Positions 50,460-58,687 of a stretch of 64,000 bases of DNA are shown one piece after another (the first letter of the stretch is position 1; each line of letters begins with the position of its first letter). Position numbers and translations under genes: made by a program. This DNA is from Lepidostoma basale (Eukaryota > Arthropoda > Insecta > Trichoptera > Lepidostomatidae): contig JAHDVF020000578.1 in the NCBI GenBank assembly GCA_022606425.2, positions 682,001-746,000 on the forward strand. Reading direction: 5' to 3'. The notes under the pieces were generated by a model. That model searched no databases, was not told where the DNA came from, and saw nothing but the letters and a program-made list of their open reading frames with translations.

Positions 50460-50845
50460 ACTTCATGTATGAAGCATGCAAAAGAGTGAACTTGTAATGA
50501 ATATGTCCAAGTCTAAGGTGATGGTATTTAATAATGAAGAAATGTATTACAATTTGTGACATAAGCGCGAACGGTGAGAAACTGGAGCAATTTACAGAAT
50601 TTATCTATCTGATAAGCATCTTTACAAGAGATAGAAAAATGAAGAAAGGTATCAAAGGAAGGGTTGGTGCTGGAAACACAATTTTGTATACAAGCAGTGT
50701 AAGTGGAAAGAAAAGCCGTGGAAGAAGTCGGAAAAATCGACGAACGTGCATGTAACAATGTATGAATGTGGAGGAAGCTATAGAGGTATGGCGGTCCATC
50801 CTCTCTTCCCACCTTTCCGGGGAAACGGCGTGATTGTTTTGTAGT
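50460..50845 (+). pseudogene. LINE-A internal-deletion relic
   Basis: MSKSKVMVFNNEE, then after a stop NGEKLEQFTEFIYLISIFTR and GRVGAGNT, joined to RRNRRTCM-type 3' sequence and the terminus TTTCCGGGGAAACGGCGTGA. It preserves the segment that follows YADD and, like 49.1 kb, lacks the middle of the C-terminus. Confidence 0.7.
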
Positions 50846-51040
50846 AGTTAGTTTCAAGTTTAAAAATGGTGTCTAGGGACAGCTGTATTTAAAACATTAC
50901 AAATAATATTTTTTCATTATTTTTACAACTATTTCAATAAACTGATATTGTTCTTTCTGCTTCAGATTTTTGATTTTCAGATTTTCAAAGAGGTTTATTA
51001 AATAGTCTAATGTTTTGGCCGAAACACTATGATATTACAT
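50846..51040. other. AT-rich spacer
   Basis: No motif until the GGCCGAAACACTATGATA type A margin at 51015. Confidence 0.4.
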
Positions 51041-51592
51041 TATAACCTGTGATACATTATAACCTGTGAAATTAAAAAAACCTGTTTTATGTATCACAAT
51101 TGTATTTTTATTTTTTGCGAAAGCTGTTTCGTCAACCTATGTTGACATCATCAGTATCTTCTTTATGTGTATTTGCTCCTTATGTCAATTTGAATAATTT
51201 GTTTGGTATTATTATATATAATTTTGAATTTCTTGCAGGAGTTGAGTTAGGTACCTAATTATTTTAATTAAAAGAACGGCTACTTACTATTTATGAGAGA
51301 AAATATTAAAGGTAAAAAATATAATAAAAATAATGATAATTAATATTATTATAATAAAAAATAAAACAGTAATTAGAAGGAACGATGAGACATAATGAAT
51401 TAAAGACGATAAACAATATAAGGAAGCAGATTACATTAATAATAAGGGTGACGAAAGTTGAAGGTAGTGTTATTATTTTTTTCACGATGATGATGTCAAC
51501 ATAGGTTGACGAAACAGCTGTCGCGAAAAATAAAAATACAATTGTGATACATAAAACAAAGATTTTAATATTTAACAGTTTATAAAGAGGTT
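51041..51592. mobile_element. type A element with both arms and interior
   Basis: The left arm 51050-51160 (reverse-strand motif: CTGATGA, GTCAAC/GTTGAC, GAAA, CAGCTTTC) and right arm 51485-51590 (forward: ATGATGA, GTCAAC/GTTGAC, GAAA, ACAGCTGT, GTC) enclose about 320 bases matching 4.95-5.28 kb. Each motif has one lesion. It is the most complete type A element here, and lacks any coding frame. Confidence 0.75.
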
Positions 51593-52125
51593 TATGTCAT
51601 CCTGTATATATGTTCATACTTACATCCAACTATAGAGCAACAATGTTCCATATGAAACAAAAACAACTCAAACAATTGAAGCGAAATTTCATTATGTCAG
51701 AAGCAATTAGATAAGGAATGTACTGTTTGGCGTCTTGGTAAACATTATCTTTGCATTTTGGGTTCCTCTGACCCTTGGCCATTTAAATTAATGAACTTTG
51801 GAAATAATCACTAAAGTTGGGGTCCGTGGAACGGGCGGACCCCGGATCGAGCAGGGGCCTTACTTCGATACAATGTCAAAATTGCGGGTCTCCCATGCTT
51901 CTTCGCAAGCTTACAAGTGTTTTCAACTCTAAGAAATTCAGTCCATAAACTCATATTATGTACATTGGAGGCGAAATTTGATTGTTAAACTTTACATGTA
52001 ATGCTACAGTTGCGAAACAGTTGGCTACCAATGACAATTCCTGGCGAGTCGTCTCTCAAAACTACCCAAAAATGGTTAATATCAAGATATTTTATTTTTA
52101 AATAGTCCATTGTTTTGGCCGAAAC
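51593..52125. other. spacer with a GC-richer patch
   Basis: 51820-51900 (GGTCCGTGGAACGGGCGGAC, CGGATCGAGCAGGGGCCTTA) is locally GC-rich and unrepeated. 52090-52135 is a type A margin (GCCGAAACACTATGATACC). Confidence 0.35.
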
Positions 52126-52139
52126 ACTATGATACCTGC

Positions 52140-52707
52140 TTCTTCTTCTTAAAGTGCCCTGTCAGGTCCCCCCGTCGGCGATCACTCTGGTAAACTCTTC
52201 CCTATCCTGCGCTGTCCGGAATAGCTCCTCCACAGTTCCGATTCCCGTCCATTCCCTCACATTGCGCAGCCAAGAGATCTGCCTTCTCCCTGCCCTCCTG
52301 CAGCCCTCTATTTTTCTCTTCAATATTAGATGCAGCAGGCGATACTTTTCTCCTCGCAGAACGTGACCCAGATATGAAATCTTGCGGACTTTGATTAATG
52401 TCAGCAGCTCTCTATTTACTCCTGCACGATTCAGAACTTCTGTGTTCGTTACTCTGTCTGTCCATGGGATCCTGAACATTATTCGGTGAAGCCACATTTC
52501 AAATGCCTTTAACTGGTTCATTGTATTTACTTTTAATGTCCATATCTCACAGCCATATAACAGAACAGACCACACATAACACCTTAACATCCTCTGTTAT
52601 AATTTTAAGTTGACATTGTCATTGCAAAAGAGTGACTTCATTGCTGTTCTTACTGCTTTAATCCGACATTTCAACTCTACATCTGGGTCAAGGTTGTCTG
52701 TAAGCAT
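52140..52707 (-). pseudogene. LINE-B, longest C-terminal copy
   Basis: The reverse strand runs from NLDPDVELKCRIKAVRTAMK and LFCNDNVNLKL (stop) into MLRCYVWSVLLYGCEIWTLK, AFEMWLHRIMFRIPWTDRVT, YLGHVLRGEKYRLLHLILKR, WLRNVREWTGIGTVEELFRT. One stop divides about 185 codons. The 3' tail (GAAGAA)n is at 52140. This copy shows that the separate pieces at 7.68, 39.3 and 44.5 kb belong to one family. Confidence 0.85.
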
Positions 52708-52724
52708 GAAGAAGAAGAAGAAGA

Positions 52725-52885
52725 TCAAGTAATTGGGTTCAAACGACCTGTTGTATACAAAAAAGGCTTATTAGAAAGCGAAACAAGTCATTCCCATACC
52801 ATAACTTTTAGAAAACAGACGTTTTCACTCCCATTAATTATTTAAAATAGATTTTTCACCATTGTTCAAGGATCATTAAATATAT
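52725..52885 (+). repeat. SINE tail fragment and type C fragment
   Basis: GTAATTGGGTTCAAACGACC and TGTTGTATACAAAAAAGG are the TTGTATACA-type SINE end without body. 52775-52880 (AAACAGACGTTTTCACTCCC, TTCACCATTGTTCAAGGATC) is a type C 3' end. Confidence 0.65.
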
Positions 52886-53389
52886 TTGTAAATGCTTAGT
52901 AATATTGCGTTTTTTTATATCATACATTTAACTTTAAATTATTTTTTTGTCAAATACGTATAATTAATGTAATAATAATGTAATTAACAGCTTTACATAT
53001 CAAATATTATATATTATTATATATTATGAACTTATACTCGGTTGATTCATATCCTTGTATGTATGATGTAATTAACTTATACAGCTCTCGAGTACATATC
53101 CGTGAAAACTTTTCGCTTAAAACGTAATCCATAATTCGAGAATGTCCGTAACTTTCCGAGTGCAAGGGCGGCACGTGTGCCTAACCCGCTCGGGTCAACT
53201 TTTATTACAACCCTTAACATCTTACCCCACACTCTTGTGCCGCGGTTAGAGTCCACTTGTCCGAAGCCTTCCACCCTTTGATGTACATAAATGTTAAGTA
53301 TTAATATGATTTCTTTGAAATAACCAGCAATCCTCTTCATGATCACTATAATATTCCACAATTTATCAGTCTATTAATTATGTAATTAA
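52886..53389. other. spacer, no gene seen
   Basis: 53150-53290 is GC-richer (CACGTGTGCCTAACCCGCTC, CTTGTGCCGCGGTTAGAGTC) and unrepeated. The reverse open frame has no motif. Confidence 0.35.
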
Positions 53390-53592
53390 AATAAACAAAA
53401 GTGGTTTAAAAATGGAAGAACTAAAAATTCTATAAATTATATGAAGTATTCACACGTGTTTCGTCTTATGAGGACATCTTCGAGTGGACCCTCGAAGATG
53501 TCCTCATAAGACGAAACACGTGTCGTGAATATTTCATATCATTTATAGAATTTTTAGTTCTTCTATTTTTAAACAACTTTTGTTTATTTTAA
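53390..53592. repeat. type H palindrome, about 85-bp arms
   Basis: AGAACTAAAAATTCTATAAA...CACGTGTTTCGTCTTATGAG pairs with CTCATAAGACGAAACACGTG...TTTATAGAATTTTTAGTTCT around a short centre near 53490. The right arm (forward) has TCGAAGA, hairpin GTC...GAC, GAAA, the palindrome ACACGTGT and GTC, then GTGAAT. The first box deviates at two positions. Confidence 0.85.
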
Positions 53593-53954
53593 TAACATCA
53601 TTATGGAATTCTATGCACTTAATCATACATCGATTAATAGTCTATTAATTGTTGTAATTTTGTAAAACTCCACATATACTCGTAATTATTATGAACAAAA
53701 TCGCCTTTGAACAATGTTCGTAACTTTGTAAACAACACTAAATTTATTAAAAAATTAATTTAATTTACTAACGTGTTTCGGATACAGAAGCCCTTCATTT
53801 GTGTTTTGTTAGTTTTTGTATATACAAAATTAATATTTTAACAAATATATCATAAATGTGGTCAGTTTTGACAGATATCAAAATGATTTTTTTTTTCTTT
53901 TGAAAATATCATTTTGATATCTGTAAACTTTATCGCCATTTTTATAACTAATTA
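53593..53954. repeat. degraded hammerhead-type end and spacer
   Basis: 53755-53830 (ACGTGTTTCGGATACAGAAG, reverse GAAACACGT with ATGAAGG) is a decayed motif. 53885-53935 contains an inverted pair, CAAAATGATTTT.../...ATATCATTTTGATATC. Confidence 0.4.
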
Positions 53955-54325
53955 ACTAAAATCCATCACGCCGTTTCCCCGAAGGGGTAGGCAGAGAGGA
54001 TGGATCGCAACACTGTTCTATCCTGATATAAATCTCGCGGCTCTTCAACATTCACACATGCACGCTCGTCGATTGCTCCTACTTCGAACATGGCCGCATT
54101 TTAGTATTTGATTAATATGGTCATACCATGTCTTCCTTGGGTTTCCTCGACTTATTTTTCCAGTCACACTACTTGTATATATATTTTTAACCATTCTTCC
54201 CCCATCGTTCCATATGTCCAAACCATCTCAGTGACCCTTTCTTAATTCTATTTATCACGCATTCATCCGCCTTACATTCCTTTCTTACTTCATCATCAGA
54301 TGTTTCGAACATTGTTTTTCTACAT
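53955..54325 (-). pseudogene. divergent LINE-A-related relic
   Basis: The reverse 3' terminus GTTTCCCCGAAGGGGTAGGC-type and decayed GHMERM..., MTRC... regions align with LINE-A but with many changes. Closer to the 35.8-kb subfamily in wording (GACCATATTAATC). Confidence 0.6.
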
Positions 54326-54614
54326 ATTCAATAATCTAGTATCAAATAATCTCGACAAAAAACTTAATAACATATGTTATAATTAATTTTGGCACTTGAA
54401 ACAGGTCAATTATCTTTTTTTTATTTTTCCGATGAAATTTCACTTTTTGTTTGAACGTCAGACAATGATGAGTTTTTAGAACGAATATCGAAAAATTCAA
54501 CTAATTTTAAAAAAGACGAATATTAGCGTTGACGAATATTGGAGTTTTCCTGTATACGATTTAATGTGGAGTTGTATATAGTTTATTAAAAGTTGCGAAT
54601 AGATAATTCTTTCA
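54326..54614. other. AT-rich spacer, no gene seen
   Basis: No motif noticed. Confidence 0.45.
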
Positions 54615-55590
54615 AGAATCAATTATATCTCAATAGAGACGAAGATGCAAATTGAAAATAGAATATGGTTGATCGAGGTGCTTACAGGACTTATGACCTA
54701 TCATTGGTTGGGTTAAGCGCACGCTTTATGTAATACAACATTCCCCATTCTACCATTTTTTCTAATGACCACCATGTCTGACAAATTTTTAGAAGTTGTA
54801 TATATGTTAATCTGTAAGACCACATGGTAGTTTTTGTAATCTACACACTAACGCCATCTATGAAGATTGTATTTTTTTAAGCATCAAGCAGAAGATCTTT
54901 TTAACGCAATGTGAAAGGCTACCGCCATTTAGCGCATTGCTAGAATCCGCCTGGAGATGTCACTCCAATCTATATGCTATAATTTTTTTACCAGAGTTTG
55001 TTTTTACAACAATTTGAATGTATACAAATACTTGAATCCTTATGTATGGAAGCGAAGCATGGAACTGGCAAAAGAAGGATGAAAGTAGAATAAATGCAGT
55101 AGAAATGTGATCTCTTAGACGAATGTGTGAATACTCTGTGTATGATAGAGTGTAGAATGAAAACATAAGAAGTGAATGCGGTGCGAATGATGGTGTCATG
55201 AACAAAATAATGAAAGGATCATTAAGATGGTTTGTACATTTGGAAAGAATGAATGAATAAAGAATGGTAAAAAAATTATATGTTAATGATGTGAATGGAA
55301 CCAGAAATAGAGGAAGACCGAGGAAAACGTGGCATGATCAAATAAATCAAATATTGAATGTCGGCCATGTGAGGAGTCAGAGAAATCGACGCGCGTGCAT
55401 GACACGATGTATGAATGTTGAGGAAGCGAGAGAAATATGTCAGGAAAGAAAAGCGTGGCAGTCAATTCTTTCTGCCTACCCCTTCGGGGAGACGGCGTGA
55501 TGGTTAGTTAGTTAGTTAGTTAGTTTACAAATACTTGTAGACGAACAACTGGATTTCACCCATTGCGGGCTATCAATTCATGAATTGTAT
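54615..55590 (-). mobile_element. MITE M copy split by LINE-A
   Basis: The reverse M sequence runs from TCTCAATAGAGACGAAGATG (54633) through GGTTGGGTTAAGCGCACGCT and CGCCTGGAGATGTCACTCCA to GTATACAAATACTTG (55034), then continues after the LINE as ACAAATACTTGTAGACGAAC and TTCACCCATTGCGGGC (55527-55570). Removing the LINE rejoins the terminal repeat. Confidence 0.85.
55035..55525 (+). pseudogene. LINE-A copy with perfect 12-bp target duplication
   Basis: TACAAATACTTG flanks it at 55023-55034 and 55526-55537. It starts at TATGTATGGAAGCGAAGCAT (LMYGSEAWNWQ), passes frame-broken RRMCEYSVYDR and LYVNDVNGTRNRGRPRKTWH, and ends CGGGGAGACGGCGTGATGG with (GTTA)5. Because the duplication directly follows the tail, it defines the LINE-A 3' terminus. 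Confidence 0.9.
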
Positions 55591-55934
55591 ACATTCAAAA
55601 TGTTGTAAAGATAATTCTTTATTTAAATATTCCGTTTCACTGGATGGGATGCAAGCCGACTATGCAAGCGTGGCGCTTATGAGTCCTTATGTCTTAACGT
55701 GTTTCTACCGACGAAACTTTCATAATACGAGTACATGTAATACCCGGGTGCGTACGTACGTACTCGTATACGTATGCGGCGAATGCCGGCAGTAAAATCT
55801 TTCTTTCGCACAACTGGCATCATAAACACGACTCCAATATAAGATTAGACATTGAAAAAAGCTTCATTTTTAATGTGGTCATAATATATTTACTGCTTGA
55901 GAAATCAGAATTTCATATTAAACTCAAAATAATA
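55591..55934. other. spacer, no gene seen
   Basis: 55650-55800 is GC-richer with CGTACGTACGTACTCGTATA. The frame across it has no motif. Confidence 0.4.
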
Positions 55935-56400
55935 ACTAACCATCACGCCGTCTCCCCAAAGGGGTAGGCAGAAAGAATGGACTGCCACACTTTTCTTTCC
56001 TGACATATTTCTCTCGCTTCCTCAACATTCATACATCGTGTCATGCACGCGCGTCGAGATCTCTGACTCCTCACATGGCCGACATTCAATATTTGATTTA
56101 TTTTATCGTGCCACGTTTTTCTCGGTCTTCCTCTGTTTCTGGTTCCGTTTACATCGTTAACATATAATTTTTTTACCATTATTTCTTCATTCATTCTTTC
56201 CATATGTCCAAACCATCTTAATGATCCTTTAATTATTTTGTTCATGACACCATCATTCGCACCGCATTCACTTCTTATATTTTCATTCGATACTCTATCA
56301 TACACAGAATATCCACACATTCGTCTAAGAGATCTCATTTCTACTGCATTTATTCCACTTTCATCCTTCATTTGCCAGTTCCATGCTTAGCTTCCATACA
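55935..56400 (-). pseudogene. LINE-A copy with a long open C-terminus
   Basis: The 142-codon open frame (56371-55943) reads MRSLRRMCGYSVYDRVSNEN, KGSLRWFGHMERMNEEIMVK, TWHDKINQILNVGHVRSQRS and CMTRCMNVEEAREICQERKV to SAYPFGETA, the reference form of the LINE-A C-terminus in this window. It is 5'-truncated near AWNWQMKDE. Confidence 0.85.
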
Positions 56401-56915
56401 TAATATAGTCTAAAAAGACAAAAAAACACGCTAATCTAAGTACTAATAAAGCAAATTAAACTTAAATATTGGTTTATTTCGTTATTGTATGTAGTCGTAT
56501 TGTAATCATTTTCCCATATTTCAAAAACTTTTATGGGAGGGGGGCGTTGAACGTTTATTTTTCTTGTAACGCGGGCCCAGAAAAGATTGGAAACCTATGA
56601 TTTAGAGGAATGTTTTTCACCAGCGTCTTTTTTTTAGATCATCAAGGATGTCGCTTACAGGCTTAAAAAAGGACCTCTACCTACTGGACCGGAAGTCGCT
56701 ATCGACCCCTAAAAAAAATTCGCCACCGGATTCTCTGTCTTCTAACCGGAAGTCGCTGATGAGCTAAAAAAAGAGGTCGCCATCGACTTCCTTCTAAATA
56801 AGTACGTGTCACGATTTTCATTTTTATTATGAAAATCGTCACCAGCGCTTTTTTATTTATTTATAAATTTTACCCACTTGCGAAAACGGTTCGCCATCCC
56901 TGGTCTAGTAAATGG
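56401..56915. repeat. unidentified block with short direct and inverted repeats
   Basis: CACCAGCGTCTTTTTTT (56620s) and CACCAGCGCTTTTTTATTT (56840s) bracket a segment with ACCGGAAGTCGCT twice (56690, 56740) and the palindrome ACGATTTTCAT...ATGAAAATCGT (56811-56840). 56560-56610 (GGAAACCTATGATTTAG) resembles a hAT-type end. No coding frame. Confidence 0.4.
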
Positions 56916-57165
56916 AGCAGAATATGGTAATTAACGAAAATCTTTCTCGAAAAATATTCTGCTCCATTTACTAGTGTATATAAACGAGCTGAAATTTGAT
57001 AATACGAGCTGAAATTTGAAAACTTCACATTTGATAATTCCTTAGAAGGGCGAAACATGTAATTCCCATAAAATATAAAAAAACTTCAACATTTTCATTC
57101 GTATTCATTATTTAATATGGAATTTTACATCATTGTTCAAGAAACAATAAACAACAATTCCTTGT
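56916..57165 (+). repeat. type C palindrome
   Basis: AATGGAGCAGAATATGGTAA and ATATTCTGCTCCATTTACTA are inverted. The forward block 57024-57070 has TTGATAA, CCTT-AGA-AGGG, GAAA and ACATGT, but TAA replaces GTC. Confidence 0.7.
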
Positions 57166-57199
57166 GTTCCTTCTCAGATCCTCTATTTTTCTCCATATC

Positions 57200-57450
57200 T
57201 GATGGCAAAAAGAAATAATGGGATAATCTCAATGCTAACAATGTAAATGTAACTAGAAATAGAGAGAGACCGAGGAATAAAAATAAATCAAATGTTAAAT
57301 GTCGACCGCGTGAGGAGTCGGAGAAATCGACGTGCGTGCATGACACGATGTACGGATGTTGAGGAATCGAGAGAAGTATGTCAGAAAAGTTTGGCAGTCC
57401 ATACTTTCTGCCTACCCCTTCGAAGAGACGGCGAAATGGTTAGCTAGTCA
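57200..57450 (+). pseudogene. LINE-A 3'-terminal relic
   Basis: GTAACTAGAAATAGAGAGAG, GTGAGGAGTCGGAGAAATCG, CATGACACGATGTACGGATG and terminus TTCGAAGAGACGGCGAAATG with GTTAGCTAGTCAG. Frameshifted. Confidence 0.75.
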
Positions 57451-57469
57451 GTTAATTTATAATTATTAT

Positions 57470-57557
57470 TTTTTAAATTTAACAAATATAAAAATTACTT
57501 ACAAATTAATTGCGAACGAACTTGCGAACAAATTAATTCTTTTGTAAACATACTGCC
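57470..57557 (-). pseudogene. LINE-A RT relic, downstream part (host of the Jockey insertion)
   Basis: The reverse strand continues the frame broken at 61552: after EQVDEFVYL comes GSMFTKELI (57557-57520). Rejoining the pieces across the insertion restores the VYLGSMFT motif that follows YADD. Confidence 0.8.
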
Positions 57558-57570
57558 TAAATACACGAAC

Positions 57571-57770
57571 CCTCTCCTCTTCCTTCCACCCTCTCCTCTT
57601 CCTTCCACCCTCTCCTCTTCCTTCCACTTCCCCTTCCACTTCCTCTTCTCTCCCTTCCACTTCCCCTTCCACTTCCTCTTCTCTCCCTTCCACTTCATCT
57701 TCTCTCCCCTCCACTTCCTCTCCTCCCCCTTCCTCTTCCTCTTCTCTCCCATCAGACTTTCTCTCGAAAA
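57571..57770 (+). repeat. polypyrimidine tandem repeats in the Jockey 5' leader
   Basis: The 19-base unit CCTCTCCTCTTCCTTCCAC occurs three times in a row from 57571, followed by two copies of a longer CTTCCCCTTCCACTTCC-type unit. Jockey elements have internal 5' promoters; whether these repeats act in that way is not shown. Confidence 0.85.
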
Positions 57771-57778
57771 TAACGAGA

Positions 57779-58687
57779 GTGCCTCCAATCATAATTTACA
57801 AGGCCAACATCAACTGGCCTTCCATCAACGCAGCCCTGATCGAAAATGGTGTTGACTTCGTCGCCAAAAACACAAAGGACTGTATCAATATAACTCCCAA
57901 ATCCGCCCTCGCCCACACAATGGCCACCAAACTCCTGATTGAGCGAGGTGAAAAATTCCATTCCTTTAGATTGAATGGCGATAAGCCACTAAAAGCTGTC
58001 ATTCGAGATGTTCCCGAATGGGTCTCCACGACCCAATTCCACAACCAGCTTAAGGAACTAGGGTTTCCCATTCTTAAAGTCCAGAGAATGAAAGCCGGTC
58101 CCGAAAGGCGACCCATCGCCATGATGATGGTCGACCTGGAGCGATCGGATCAAGGCAAAAAAATATTTTCCGACCTCAAAGAGGTCGACAAATTTAGGGT
58201 GCGGGTGGAGTCACCCCACTCTAAAACAAAATCCAGCCAGTGCTTCAACTGTCAACAGTTCGGTCACGCAACTTCGGGCTGCCATGCTGATCCGAGGTGC
58301 GTGAAGTGCGGACAGAAGCACCACACCTCCACCTGCACAAAATCTCGCAATACTCCGGCCAAATGCGCCCTATGCGCAGGGTCACACCCAGCCAACTTCA
58401 GTGGGTGTCCAAAGCACCCGAAAAGAACCCAGCCTTGCGGACAAACAAACCCTCAGCCATCACCATCTAAAATAATAAGTACCCCTGCCTTCGTGAACAC
58501 ACAATGGCCAGCGCCTTCATATGCCAAGATGGCCGCATCAACTAGCCCCCCCACACAAACATCGATTCCACAAATTTTCCCTCCACAAATTGATCCTTTC
58601 CATGCACTAATCCAAGGTTTTTCAAGCTTGGTTAATGAGCTAAGAAAGACTGTCACCTTCAACGCCATCAACCCATCTAATGTCTAA
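57779..58687 (+). CDS. Jockey ORF1, gag-like zinc-knuckle protein
   Basis: A 302-codon frame. Residues about 60-145 (FRLNGDKPLKAVIRDVPEW, ELGFPILKVQRM, MVDLERSDQGKKIF) match the PRE_C2HC region that precedes zinc knuckles in Jockey-type ORF1. Three cysteine knuckles follow: C155-C168 (CFNCQQFGHATSGC), C174-C186 and C196-C210 (CALCAGSHPANFSGC). The C-terminus is rich in Pro, Ser and Gln. The role is binding the element RNA in ribonucleoprotein particles. The first codon (57779) is GTG in a frame open on both sides; the context GAGAGTGCC suggests a mutated ATG, and the first in-frame ATG is at 57920 (Met48). Confidence 0.9.
   Translation: MPPIIIYKANINWPSINAALIENGVDFVAKNTKDCINITPKSALAHTMATKLLIERGEKFHSFRLNGDKPLKAVIRDVPEWVSTTQFHNQLKELGFPILKVQRMKAGPERRPIAMMMVDLERSDQGKKIFSDLKEVDKFRVRVESPHSKTKSSQCFNCQQFGHATSGCHADPRCVKCGQKHHTSTCTKSRNTPAKCALCAGSHPANFSGCPKHPKRTQPCGQTNPQPSPSKIISTPAFVNTQWPAPSYAKMAASTSPPTQTSIPQIFPPQIDPFHALIQGFSSLVNELRKTVTFNAINPSNV

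Noticed and set aside
57495..57792. Reverse-strand frames rich in Lys/Glu (KRKWKGEKRKWKG-type repeats)
   Set aside because: They are the antisense of the Jockey polypyrimidine leader; the low-complexity repeat keeps the frames open.
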